Positions 27,486-36,590 of a DNA stretch of 53,853 nucleotides are shown in pieces. Under the pieces are notes generated by a model. It ran no database searches, was not told the origin of the DNA, and saw nothing but the letters and a program-made list of their open reading frames with translations. How positions within the stretch are numbered: position 1 is the stretch's first letter; every line of letters begins with the position of its first letter. The position numbers and the translations under genes were made by a program. Source of the stretch: Chlamydiales bacterium (GTDB lineage Bacteria; Chlamydiota; Chlamydiia; Chlamydiales; JARBTQ01); the NCBI GenBank assembly GCA_029240075.1, contig JARBTQ010000018.1, positions 1 to 53,853 on the forward strand, given 5' to 3'.

Positions 27486-27745
27486 GTCAAGAATATCTTA
27501 TGATATGTAGTTCGGTACATACCTAATTTACATAAACTTAATGTAGGGGAATTGTGTTGTAATCTTTTTCCTAGATGAAAGCTAGATGTGTTTTAGGAAT
27601 GAAAACTGTACAGTTTTAAAATAATAACAGTAATTTATTGACGAACGCTTGTTGAAAAACAATCTGTAATCAGGCACAATTTCCCTCAAATTAAAAAATT
27701 AAGAAAATTGATGCTCAATGAGAGTTTATAAGGAGCTATGAACTA

Positions 27746-29674
27746 ATGCGACGTTCTATATGTATCTGTGAGCCTAATATAGTTTTGGCAGGGACTATTG
27801 GTCGATGGAAATTTATTTACACACCCGCCATGACTCTTGCTAAGGGAGCAAAATTACGTTTTGATTTAGCTACTAAGGGGCGTGAAACTGATTGGGAAAC
27901 GCCTACAGCTGATATAAAGAAGCAAGGAAATGTTATATATCTAGAATTAGATACTGGTAAAGTTCTTATAGCTAAGGCTGTAGATGTCGCCAATAGTATT
28001 TCCCCTCAGTTTGAATTCACTTTAACTGAAGAGGTTAGTGCTGGGTCTAATATTATTATTAATGTGGGAATAGCCCCTAATAGTACTGATGCTAAAGGAA
28101 ATACAAGCCAAAAGATTACTCAACGTCGTCGACCTTTCTATCTACATGTGGATGCTGAAGGGAGAGGGAAATTTGATACAACTGAAACTTTCTATCTAGA
28201 TATAAGAGGGGGTAAATTAGAGTTTCTCAAGATTCTAACACCATCTTTTGTTGTAAGAAACAAGCGTTTTGATGTTATCATTCGATTTGAAGATTCTTAT
28301 GGCAACTTGACTAACAAGGCTCCAGACGAAACACTTATCGAAGTTTCTTATGAAAATTTTAGAGAAAATTTAAATTGGAAACTTTTCGTGCCTGAGACAG
28401 GCTTTTTAACTTTGCCAAACCTCTATTTTAATGAAATCGGAGTTTATCGTATCCAGTTAAAAAATCTATTAACTAATCAAGTATATTACTCTCAGCCTAT
28501 AAAATGCTTTGCTGACAATAGCAGTGGGCTGTACTGGGGCTTATTGCACGGAGAATCTGAAAAAGTAGACTCTTTGGATAATACAGAGAATTATCTTCGT
28601 CATTTTAGAGATGAGAAAGCTTTTAATTATACGGGAGTTTCACCTTTTGAAAGTATTGAAGAAACTTCAAATGAAGCTTGGAAGTCTATTAATCACAGCG
28701 TAAGTGAATTTAGCGAAGAGGATCGATTTATTAGCTTTCTCGGATTTCAATATCCAGGAGAGCAACTCTCTGAGGGTTTGCGTCTATTTACATATCGTAA
28801 AGATAACAAATCTATTTTAAGACAAAAGGACCAAAAAACAAATAATCTTAAAAAGATATACAAAAGTACGTTACCTAAAGAAATGATTGCCATCCCTTGC
28901 TTTACAATGGGAGGAAATAACTTAGGATTTGACTTTGAAGATTTTACGCCTGAGTTCGAGCGTGTTGTCGAAATTTATAATGCTTGGGGATCATCTGAGT
29001 GCTTAGAAGAAGAGGGGAATCCACGACCTATTGCATCTAGTAAAAAAGGATACACACCTTTTGCCAAAGGCTCAATAAGAAGTGCTCTCAATCGTAATCG
29101 TCGTTTTGGTTTTATTGCAGGTGGACTAGATGACCGTGGAATTTATTCAGAGTTTTACGATAATAATCAAGTTCAGTACACTCCAGGCCTGACAGGCATT
29201 ATCAGCGAAAAACATACAAGGGAAGCCTTGTTTGAAGCTCTGTATGCTCGCTCTTGCTATGCCACAACAGGTGAAAGAATTATATTAGGTTTCGCAATTG
29301 CAGGCTCACCTATGGGGAGTGAACTGGATACTGGATCTAAACCAGGTTTGTCTATTAATAGACATATCTCTGGCTATGTAGCAGGTACAACGGAGATCAC
29401 GACAGTAGAAATTATCCGAAATGGGAAAGTCATAAAAACTTATGCCCCTAAATCCCCTTATTTCGACTTTACGTACGATGATATGGATCCGTTACAGACA
29501 ATTGCACTTAATGCTGAAGATGAAAGTCCACCTTTTGTTTACTATTATTTAAGAGTTACACAGAAGGATCAACATATGGCTTGGAGTTCTCCAATTTGGG
29601 TAGACTATCTAGCTAAAAGTACTAACAATATAGCAGGAAAAAAGGCTAAAAAAGTAAATTCTGTAAATTTCTAA
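27746..29674 (+). CDS. DUF3604 family protein, metal site partly degenerate
   Basis: This 642-residue protein matches the DUF3604 family in its later half: YWGLLHGES (family GDLHGHS), PCFTMGGNN, VVEIYNAWGSSE, GFIAGGLDDRG, and EALYARSCYATTGERIILGF. The first 260 residues are beta-rich sandwich domains. The family resembles PHP-type metallohydrolases, but here the Asp of the first motif is Leu, and the later His of the family's DH-type motif is Arg, so metal binding may be lost. No signal peptide is obvious. ATG 27746 has AAGGAG at a suitable distance. The biological function of DUF3604 is not established. Confidence 0.82.
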   Translation: MRRSICICEPNIVLAGTIGRWKFIYTPAMTLAKGAKLRFDLATKGRETDWETPTADIKKQGNVIYLELDTGKVLIAKAVDVANSISPQFEFTLTEEVSAGSNIIINVGIAPNSTDAKGNTSQKITQRRRPFYLHVDAEGRGKFDTTETFYLDIRGGKLEFLKILTPSFVVRNKRFDVIIRFEDSYGNLTNKAPDETLIEVSYENFRENLNWKLFVPETGFLTLPNLYFNEIGVYRIQLKNLLTNQVYYSQPIKCFADNSSGLYWGLLHGESEKVDSLDNTENYLRHFRDEKAFNYTGVSPFESIEETSNEAWKSINHSVSEFSEEDRFISFLGFQYPGEQLSEGLRLFTYRKDNKSILRQKDQKTNNLKKIYKSTLPKEMIAIPCFTMGGNNLGFDFEDFTPEFERVVEIYNAWGSSECLEEEGNPRPIASSKKGYTPFAKGSIRSALNRNRRFGFIAGGLDDRGIYSEFYDNNQVQYTPGLTGIISEKHTREALFEALYARSCYATTGERIILGFAIAGSPMGSELDTGSKPGLSINRHISGYVAGTTEITTVEIIRNGKVIKTYAPKSPYFDFTYDDMDPLQTIALNAEDESPPFVYYYLRVTQKDQHMAWSSPIWVDYLAKSTNNIAGKKAKKVNSVNF

Positions 29675-29947
29675 ATATAATCAAATTCTTTCCTCACAAG
29701 ATTGAGCTTTTTCCTCTCCTCTCTTTACAACCGATTTAGTGAGGAGGGGGGAAGACTTAGCTTTAATTTAGCATGCTTATTAAAAACGGCTTATGACTTT
29801 TGCTAATGCTGTTTCTATCGTTTTAAGTATATTCTTACAAACACGACTATTACCTCTATTCTTACCTGGTGCTTGCTAAAATCTTTTAAGATTTGTATAC
29901 ACAGATTTAAATATTTTGAATCAATTTAAGCACAACAAGGAAGCTAT

Positions 29948-30706
29948 ATGACTAAATCCTGCCCTATAAGTAACAAATTAGAGAAAGCAAAGCAAGAGAT
30001 GGAGGCTTTCCCTTATTGGTACCATCGCATTAATCTAAATAATGGTTTAGTTACGCCAGGTTGGGCTCCTATTAATCCTGAGCTATACGGTATTCCTGAA
30101 GATTTAACAGGAAAAAGGGTTTTAGATATTGGTTCTTGGGATGGTTATTGGGCATTTGAAGCATTAAAGCGTGGGGCAAAAGAGGTTGTTGCAATTGATG
30201 ACTTTTCCGACTTCATAGGAATTCTGGAAGAGAAAGATAGGCCGAAATGGCAAACCTTTGATTGGTGCCGCGAGCAATTAGGATGGAGCTCCGAAGTTTG
30301 CCAGCGTCGGGAAATCTCTGTTTACAATTTATCGGAACAGGAATTTGGACGATTTGACGTTGTATTTATGTTTGGGGTGCTTTACCATCTGCGCTATCCT
30401 CTGCTTGCGCTCGATAAAATCTCTGCTATCTGTGATGGAGAGATATTTATTGAATCCGCAGTTTTAGATGATTATAGTCCCTATCGAGGGGGATTAGGCC
30501 ATGGTTATCCAGACCAAATGGTGATGGAATTTTATCCAGAGAAAGAATATGGGGACAACATGACTAATTGGTGGGTTCCTTCTATTAAATGCTTAGCTCA
30601 TATGGTTAGAGCAGCAGGATTCAACCAAAGTATAAAAGGATGGAAATTAGCAGATGATCCTACACATATTAGTTATTGCAGGGGATTTGTAACTGGAGCA
30701 AAGTAA
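29948..30706 (+). CDS. SAM-dependent methyltransferase, CmoB/DUF1698-like
   Basis: The protein opens with YWYHRINLNNGLVTPGW and continues with the class I motif VLDIGSWDGYWAFEALKRGA, the acidic loop VVAIDDFSD and the post-motif FDVVFMFGVLYHLRYPLLAL. This arrangement is that of the Methyltransf_9/DUF1698 group that includes CmoB, although CmoB itself is longer and uses carboxy-SAM. At 252 residues this is a shorter relative, and the substrate cannot be told; tRNA, lipid or sugar are all possible. It stands alone, 273 bp after the DUF3604 gene, at the border of the accessory block. Confidence 0.85.
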   Translation: MTKSCPISNKLEKAKQEMEAFPYWYHRINLNNGLVTPGWAPINPELYGIPEDLTGKRVLDIGSWDGYWAFEALKRGAKEVVAIDDFSDFIGILEEKDRPKWQTFDWCREQLGWSSEVCQRREISVYNLSEQEFGRFDVVFMFGVLYHLRYPLLALDKISAICDGEIFIESAVLDDYSPYRGGLGHGYPDQMVMEFYPEKEYGDNMTNWWVPSIKCLAHMVRAAGFNQSIKGWKLADDPTHISYCRGFVTGAK

Positions 30707-30928
30707 ACGGATTCTTTAAAAGATTCAATTAGTTTTAAAGTCGGCTAAGCTTATGTGACTCTACATTTGGATAGCTAGGTAGTTACGAGCAAACATAATT
30801 TTGCTGAGAACTACGGAATCTTATGAATGTTAAAATTTTTTTATAAATCTTTAAGTATATCATCTATTGTAGGACAGGATAAAGGCTCTACAAAATGATT
30901 ACATCCCTAACTTGTTGGAGACGATTCA

Positions 30929-31783
30929 ATGTTAAAGAGCAATCCTATCTTTTTTAACACCTGTCCACTTGTAACAAATACAGCTCAGTATACACTGACT
31001 AAGCAAGTTTGGTTTGGTAGATCTGTATTTGAAGCAAATACAAATTCTTTCTGCTATAGCCTATTTACTATAAACGCAAGTTGTGCCACATTACACAGAT
31101 CATGTCATAGTTTTCCCCATAGGAAAACCTTTATAAGTAGTCAGGTAGTAGCCTTCAGAAGATATAAGACAAAGAAAGAAACTATTATGACGAATCCTAT
31201 CGACACTCGTGTATACTCATATAATGATGAAGTTAGAAACAATTTCTTGAAGCAATTAAATACAGCTATTGTCAGCTTGGATCCGACTCAAAGAGTTATA
31301 GATAAAACTTGGGATAAGGTAGAAGCTTTTTTGCAGGAATATGAAAAGTTGGACCTTACAAAACAAAAGGAATTTTTTTTAGATATAGACCCTAAAAAAT
31401 TACTCGCTTTAGAAAGTTCTTTAAAAGAAATTATAGATGCGAAATCTTTGGAAAATAAAGCTCAACGTATAGCATCAATAGCATTACCAGTATTGGGAGC
31501 CGGATGTGCAGGTATTGCTTCTTACTTTGGAGCTTTTGTGAGTTGTATGTCATGTTGTGGAGGGGATAATTTGATAGGGGCTGTATACTTGTTTGCAATA
31601 GCCCAACTTGTGATAGTTCCAATATCAGTAGCTTCTATGGGCCTATCATATAAAGTACTTCGTGTATTTCTACGGGCAATCTTAGATAACTCACATATAA
31701 AAGCAACTAAGGTATACAACATTATCCATGAGATTAGGAAAGAAAAGATCACCGAATTTGCAAAAAAAGCTGGCTTGGAATAG
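30929..31783 (+). CDS. Candidate inclusion membrane protein (bilobed hydrophobic domain)
   Basis: I do not recognise a family in this 284-residue protein. Residues about 180-245 hold two long hydrophobic segments (IASIALPVLGAGCAGIASYF and LFAIAQLVIVPISVASMGLS) separated by a short Cys/Gly-rich turn. This bilobed hydrophobic hairpin is the hallmark of chlamydial Inc proteins placed in the inclusion membrane by type III secretion. The first ATG at 30929 has a GGAG site; a second in-frame ATG at 31187 would remove 86 residues of different composition, so the start is uncertain. Assignment as Inc is inference from topology. Confidence 0.7.
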   Translation: MLKSNPIFFNTCPLVTNTAQYTLTKQVWFGRSVFEANTNSFCYSLFTINASCATLHRSCHSFPHRKTFISSQVVAFRRYKTKKETIMTNPIDTRVYSYNDEVRNNFLKQLNTAIVSLDPTQRVIDKTWDKVEAFLQEYEKLDLTKQKEFFLDIDPKKLLALESSLKEIIDAKSLENKAQRIASIALPVLGAGCAGIASYFGAFVSCMSCCGGDNLIGAVYLFAIAQLVIVPISVASMGLSYKVLRVFLRAILDNSHIKATKVYNIIHEIRKEKITEFAKKAGLE

Positions 31784-31949
31784 GCGATAGATTGATATTA
31801 TAACCTAAGGGTACCTTTCATATATCGAAGAAAGCATAGATACATGAAAGGGGGAGTGCAAGATTTAGCCCTTTTATCTTGACTTGTCTGCTTGAGCAAA
31901 ATGAAGCCTATGCTGTTACATTTTTAAGCTCTCCTCAGATAACCTAGTA

Positions 31950-32447
31950 TTAATTCGATATTTTGTTGTTGGCTCTATACTTAGGAGTAAAAGGTAATGT
32001 GCATTTATGACATTCTTCAATAGTCTTAGCTTGCCTAAAACAGGTATTTAAGTAGCTAGCTATAAAAATTGCTTTTTTATCATATTGTTCATACTGTACT
32101 CGGAAATTCTTTTCCTGAAAGTGCTTACAAGCTGTTATATCGCTAATGACTTTAGTAGATGTGGCATGTGTAGGAAGCTGTCGTAGTATCTCAACATAAT
32201 AACAAATAGACCTATTTTGAACAGGATAGCCTTCAGGCGGGGGTAATACCTTTGATTGTAAGGATAAATTTTCTTTTTGCATCTCTTGTAAGACTGCAGT
32301 TTGCTCTAAATGTTTTTTTTCATTCTCTTGCTCTATTTGCCGCTTTTCTTTGTATAAGTATAGTTGAGTTGCTGTTTGAATTCCAGCTGCTATCGTATAA
32401 GCTCCGATGCCTGTAATAATAGGAGCAGCTATATTACTAAAATTCAT
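31950..32447 (-). CDS. Small membrane-anchored coiled-coil protein
   Basis: This 165-residue protein has one N-terminal hydrophobic segment (IAAPIITGIGAYTIAAGIQT), then a charged coiled coil of about 35 residues rich in Glu, Gln and Lys, and a C-terminal half with several cysteines (CYYVEIL, CKHF, CFRQA, CHKCTLPF). I do not recognise it. The CHKC pair might bind metal. It is transcribed alone on the minus strand, between the Inc-like gene and the DUF4143 ATPase. It may be another host-interface protein, but there is no direct evidence. Confidence 0.65.
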   Translation of the reverse strand: MNFSNIAAPIITGIGAYTIAAGIQTATQLYLYKEKRQIEQENEKKHLEQTAVLQEMQKENLSLQSKVLPPPEGYPVQNRSICYYVEILRQLPTHATSTKVISDITACKHFQEKNFRVQYEQYDKKAIFIASYLNTCFRQAKTIEECHKCTLPFTPKYRANNKISN

Positions 32448-32611
32448 TATTTTTCCTTATAAATTTGATTTTGTTATGAAATTGGCCTTTTCAGGAGTGG
32501 CTAAAAAGGTTAGTAGCTCTATTTTATATTTACAACTTATTAACACTATGACTTTTTAGTCAAAGTCTATTTGAGTTATACTAGCAAAACCTAGCCATAA
32601 TAAATGAGAAC

Positions 32612-33949
32612 TTATGCCAAACTTAGTACTTCATCTAATAGGCGCGGAAGTTGCTGTATTAAGTAAAATGGAATAGAAAGTACAGGTGGTTGCCAATCGA
32701 GTGTATGCTGAGAGATACGTACACCACAGGGACTCCCTTTTTCGGTAAGGAATTGTTGAAGAGACCGTAAACGTCCTGTCTTGCCAGCCTTGACTTCAAT
32801 AGGAATATTGCAGCCTTTATGGGAGATCACATAATCTACCTCCGCAGAACTTCCTTTTTTCTCTCTCTCCCAGAAAAACAGGTCTGCAGGCTCATAACTA
32901 TTATTATAAGCCATGAGTTCTTGTGCTACGAATTGTTCAGCAAGTACCCCAGCATTAACCAAAGTAATATCTTTGGAGTTTAATATTTCAGTCAGCGGTA
33001 CTTGTAAAGCTCTCAATAATAAACCAATATCTAAATAGATCGGTTTAAACTTTCCCTCTTTCATTTCAGCAGATAATGGAAAACCAGAAGCTGATGAAGC
33101 ATGAACTCTGGTTACCAAACCCGCTTGAATAAGCTTGGATAAAGCTTCTTTAATGTCACGAGAGCGTAGTTCAGAATCTAACGTGCTATACTTAAAATGT
33201 TGCGCCACTAAATGAGGAAGACGTTCAAAAACTCTTTTAAGATACTTATAGTCACTTTTACCAGCATATTTACCGAAATCACTATAATAAGCTTGTAACA
33301 AACTGCTCTGCAAATTTTGACAATTATTCCAATTAGCTCCTTGGCAAAAGGTTGCTGTAACAGCAGGCATGCCACCTACAGCCATATAATTGCGCACAAT
33401 TAGCAAGCAACGCTCGTGTACACTTTCGTTAATTGGTTCTGCAATTGAAATTTCAGAAAAATAATCGTATAGCTTTGATTCTCCTTGAGCAAGTAAAAAC
33501 TCTGAAAAAGAGAGTGGCTTTAAATATAAAAATTGGACACGACCGACAGGAAAAGAGAATTGGGACTCTTGCAATGTAAATTCTAGTAGAGAACCAGCTC
33601 CAATAACGGCCATTTGTGGTAATTTTTCTTTAAAGTAGCGTAGAGCTAAAATGGCTTCTGGGCAATCCTGTATTTCATCCAAAAATAGAAGTGTTTTTTG
33701 GGGATCAATAGTTTTTCCTGTGACTAGTTGGAGGTTTCGTATAATTTTCTTAGGGTCTAAGGAATTGAAGCATTGTCTACATTCAGGTTCTAGCTCAAAA
33801 TTGATCGTTACGTTGTTTTTAAAGTTTTTTTGAGCAAAACTTTCTACAACATAACTTTTTCCAACTTGTCTAGCTCCTCGAAGTAACAAAGGAAGGCGCA
33901 CTCTATTTTGCTTCCATTTCTCTAATTCTATCTCAATTAAACGCCACAT
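32612..33949 (-). CDS. Orphan AAA ATPase with DUF4143 C-terminal domain
   Basis: Walker A is RGARQVGKS (residues 24-32) and Walker B is TLLFLDEIQDCPEAIL (near 85-95), followed by sensor segment VIGAGSLLEF. From about residue 210 to the end is the DUF4143 region with a restriction-endonuclease-like ending: AEVDYVISHKG and PIEVKAGK supply the Asp and ExK of that fold. Proteins of this kind are abundant, patchily distributed and often laterally transferred; their function is not established. Three and a half 33-bp tandem repeats lie 40 to 165 bp upstream of its start, in its promoter region. At 445 residues it appears intact. Confidence 0.93.
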   Translation of the reverse strand: MWRLIEIELEKWKQNRVRLPLLLRGARQVGKSYVVESFAQKNFKNNVTINFELEPECRQCFNSLDPKKIIRNLQLVTGKTIDPQKTLLFLDEIQDCPEAILALRYFKEKLPQMAVIGAGSLLEFTLQESQFSFPVGRVQFLYLKPLSFSEFLLAQGESKLYDYFSEISIAEPINESVHERCLLIVRNYMAVGGMPAVTATFCQGANWNNCQNLQSSLLQAYYSDFGKYAGKSDYKYLKRVFERLPHLVAQHFKYSTLDSELRSRDIKEALSKLIQAGLVTRVHASSASGFPLSAEMKEGKFKPIYLDIGLLLRALQVPLTEILNSKDITLVNAGVLAEQFVAQELMAYNNSYEPADLFFWEREKKGSSAEVDYVISHKGCNIPIEVKAGKTGRLRSLQQFLTEKGSPCGVRISQHTLDWQPPVLSIPFYLIQQLPRLLDEVLSLA

Positions 33950-33988
33950 TCTCCCACCTAAAAAAATAGCTGTTTTTCTTTACTATAT

Positions 33989-34112
33989 AATAACCCCTAT
34001 ATTTTAGCCAATTTATGGCTGAAATAACCCCCATATCCTAGCCAAATTTGATCAAAATACCCCCCATATTTTAGCCAAATTTGATCAAAATAACCCCCGT
34101 ATTTTAACCATC
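33989..34112. repeat. 33-bp tandem repeats upstream of the DUF4143 ATPase
   Basis: Units start at 33989 (34 bp), 34023 (33 bp), 34056 (33 bp) and 34089 (partial, to 34112). Each begins AATAACCCC or a near variant, followed by TATTTTAGCCA. Units 2 and 3 end with CAAATTTGATCAA, which contains the palindromes CAAATTTG and TTGATCAA; unit 1 instead has AGCCA-ATTTA-TGGCT. There are no spacers, so it is not a CRISPR array. It lies 39 bp upstream of the minus-strand ATPase start. Confidence 0.85.
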
Positions 34113-34402
34113 TTATTTTTTTATTATCTATATGCTATTTAAGCGGGTATATATAGGGGAAGAAGTTTTAACCAAAAATCATTGTAATATTTGAATAATT
34201 TCCCATGAAAAGTTTCTGCAGAGTTTTATTAGACCTGCGAATGAAAAGTTATACAAGAGATCTTGTATCTAAATTTTTAGCAGAGCAATTTTCTTTGCTT
34301 TTAGAGCTTAATAAGCTACGACATGAGCTATAACTTGCTATAAAAAAATTCTAATTTACCTTTGGGTTATAATTTCAAAAGCTATTGTAGCAAGGAGTAA
34401 AC
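34113..34402. other. Intergenic, no gene seen
   Basis: This AT-rich stretch lies between the tandem repeats and the pseudogene. Around 34211-34245, TGCAGAG and ATTAGACCT resemble halves of the palindromic element at 39824-39862, which may mark a decayed copy. Nothing else is apparent. Confidence 0.35.
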
Positions 34403-34825
34403 ATGGGCATACAGTTATCTTAAATTTCGAAAATGATATGCTAAAAGAAGTTTTTGGCTGTTTGCTACGTCTTACGAAAGAGGAGCCTACGGATACGCAA
34501 CAAGAAAGGTATGATAAATATTTAGCAGAATATCAAAACTACCAAGCTTTTTCCTGTACTTGCAAGCTTTTCAGCCATATTGCTCGACAGAAACCACTTG
34601 AAAATAAAAATATAGAGTATATAAGGGCTTATCCCTAATTACTGCCAAGAAGGACAAATTGAAAAAGTAAAATCTTTAATAAATTCTGGTTTTTTATCAA
34701 AAGCTGAAGATTATGATAGATTTATCCAGACTTTGAATAGAGATGCAGTACCAAATAGAGAGGTTATCGCAGATTTTTTGCAGGAAAAAAGAAGTCTTGC
34801 AGATACTGTAGGCTATCAAAGGTAA
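34403..34825 (+). pseudogene. Frameshifted remnant, F-box/ankyrin-like
   Basis: ATG 34403 has a good AAGGAG site but runs into a stop after six codons. The next frame continues through HTVILNFENDMLKEVFG to a stop at 34638, and a third frame carries on from about 34625 (GLIPNYCQEGQIEKVKSLIN) to a stop at 34823-34825. Joined across two single-base shifts it would encode about 140 residues. AFSCTCKLFSHIA resembles the end of an F-box, and EGQIEKVKSLINSG resembles an ankyrin repeat, both weakly. It lies next to an intact F-box gene, suggesting a decayed relative. Confidence 0.65.
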
Positions 34826-34889
34826 AAGCCTAGATGAATTTGCTCTTGGATTTCTAATTAGCTGAGTGTTTTCACGGTTTCTTCAAGGG

Positions 34890-36590
34890 TTAGCTCCAAA
34901 TTAACCCTGCAGCCTTACGAATCTCTTCATCATTTTGTAGCCTTGGCGAAGCGAATTGGTAAGCATAAGGGCTAGCTCTAATAGCTGCCATAACTATAGA
35001 TTGGTCATCCTGAAGCCTACTTGAAGCATAGCGCAAGAGGTACCCATTCTTTCTAACAATAGATAAGACAATTCCTGGGTCATCTTTTAAATGGTCAGGA
35101 GCGTGTTCTAAATTCTTTCCCTCGCGCTCAAGTGCTTTTAGACAAAGGTTTTCATCAGCTTTAAGTTCTGGAGCAACATACCCTAAATGACAACTTTTAT
35201 GTAATATAAGTGTGAAAATAAATTCCTTACTTTTTTTTAAATTATTACTTGCAAACTCTAATGCGGATGAATTTTCCATGCTTGCAATTAAAACGACTTC
35301 AGGATCATTTTTAAATTCTTCTGGTGCAAATTTTAAAGCTAATCCATTCTGCCTTATAGCTGTTAAAATAATATCTCGATTTTTTCTTATATGCGGTAGT
35401 ACATATTTTAAGGCTAAGCCATTTTGTTTAACTGCAATGGAGGCCATAAGAGAGTTGTTTTTCAGTTGATCCGTAGCATATTTTATGGAAAGACCATTTC
35501 TTTCTACGGCACGTAACATAAATAGGGGGTCCATTGCAATAGAGGAAGGAATCAACGGGATATAATAGGTAGTGCAACACATAGCACTTAATAAGACTTT
35601 CTGATCGTTCTGTAACCTCTGAGAGGCAAACTTGATGCTAGAAGCCACATTTTGTATTGCTGTTAATACAATTTCTTGATCATCCTTATATTTCTCACTG
35701 ACATACTCTAATGAATCTCCAAAAACCTTTACGGTAAGCAATACAATATCACGTTGATCGCCATGCATTGTAATCAGTAACCTTAACCATTCATTAATAG
35801 TATTAAAACGGGAGGTGTTTGTATAATGCAGTAATGATGGTGTTATATCTAACTGATAGAGTAATGGATTGATTTGAGATCCTATAAAAAGTACTTTTAC
35901 AATAAGTTCTCTGTAATTCACAGATTTAGGGTTGTTTGCTAAGTAATCCACAATAATGCTCCAAATTAAACGGCCTTGGTAGCGTATTGTAAGAAAAGTG
36001 TAGTTGGGTAAGGTTTCTATTAAAGATGTCACTAGATCTAAAGGTAAGGGAGATTCTTTTAATTGAGCTAGCCGGTAAAGGTTTTTTAATGTCACTTGGG
36101 CTTTCTTAGGAAAAAGATTTTTGTGAGGAAAACGAGCTAACCTTTCAATTGATAAGAGATGATGATGACTTCTATATTCTAGAAGTTTGCTAACTAAGAG
36201 TATCCCTTCTTGGGTAGGCTGATTGAGTTTTAAGTACCAGTCATCCAATACATTGCTTAAGTTTATTTGCCTTAAAAGAGGGTAAGTAAAACTTTTGTTA
36301 TTTGAAATATAGGATATTACAGCATCAAGCTGAGCAACTTGTCCGCTTAAGGTAGATCGAGCTATTTGAATTTGCTTGCAGAAAGAAAACTGAGAAATAG
36401 CTTTGGATGTAAAGAGGAGTGAATAATGGTCTTTAATATGCAAATTCGCAAAGATTTTTATGATCAACTCTAGGGGAAGCTTAATAAAAGGAGACTTTAC
36501 AATCGTATCATATTCACAAGCGATACTAGAACCTTCTTTAGAAAGATTTTGCTTGTGATAGGAATAGTAGTTTAGGTTTGTTCTAGCCAT
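34890..36590 (-). CDS. F-box protein with DUF4116 repeats (candidate ubiquitin-ligase effector)
   Basis: Residues 37-75 (IKLPLELIIKIFANL, HIKDHYSLLFTSKAISQF) match the F-box, a eukaryotic motif that docks SKP1 in SCF ubiquitin ligases. Residues 280-554 are eleven consecutive 25-residue repeats with a twelfth half copy; the pattern is exemplified by RDIILTAIRQNGLALKFAPE with a following FKND. This is the DUF4116 family, likely a helical solenoid that binds the target. There is no signal peptide or membrane span. The 566-residue protein appears intact. By family knowledge, secreted F-box proteins of Legionella and amoeba chlamydiae redirect host ubiquitination; the target here is unknown. Confidence 0.88.
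   Translation of the reverse strand: MARTNLNYYSYHKQNLSKEGSSIACEYDTIVKSPFIKLPLELIIKIFANLHIKDHYSLLFTSKAISQFSFCKQIQIARSTLSGQVAQLDAVISYISNNKSFTYPLLRQINLSNVLDDWYLKLNQPTQEGILLVSKLLEYRSHHHLLSIERLARFPHKNLFPKKAQVTLKNLYRLAQLKESPLPLDLVTSLIETLPNYTFLTIRYQGRLIWSIIVDYLANNPKSVNYRELIVKVLFIGSQINPLLYQLDITPSLLHYTNTSRFNTINEWLRLLITMHGDQRDIVLLTVKVFGDSLEYVSEKYKDDQEIVLTAIQNVASSIKFASQRLQNDQKVLLSAMCCTTYYIPLIPSSIAMDPLFMLRAVERNGLSIKYATDQLKNNSLMASIAVKQNGLALKYVLPHIRKNRDIILTAIRQNGLALKFAPEEFKNDPEVVLIASMENSSALEFASNNLKKSKEFIFTLILHKSCHLGYVAPELKADENLCLKALEREGKNLEHAPDHLKDDPGIVLSIVRKNGYLLRYASSRLQDDQSIVMAAIRASPYAYQFASPRLQNDEEIRKAAGLIWS

Noticed and set aside
31814-31851. Terminator after the Inc-like gene
   Set aside because: The inverted repeat CCTTTCAT/ATGAAAGG is only 8 bp with a 22-nt loop and no T run.
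33989-34112. CRISPR array
   Set aside because: The units abut with no unique spacers between them and no cas gene is nearby.
34438-34638. Intact 66-codon gene
   Set aside because: The frame continues in neighbouring frames on both sides, and the good ribosome-binding site serves an out-of-frame ATG at 34403, so a pseudogene is the better reading.
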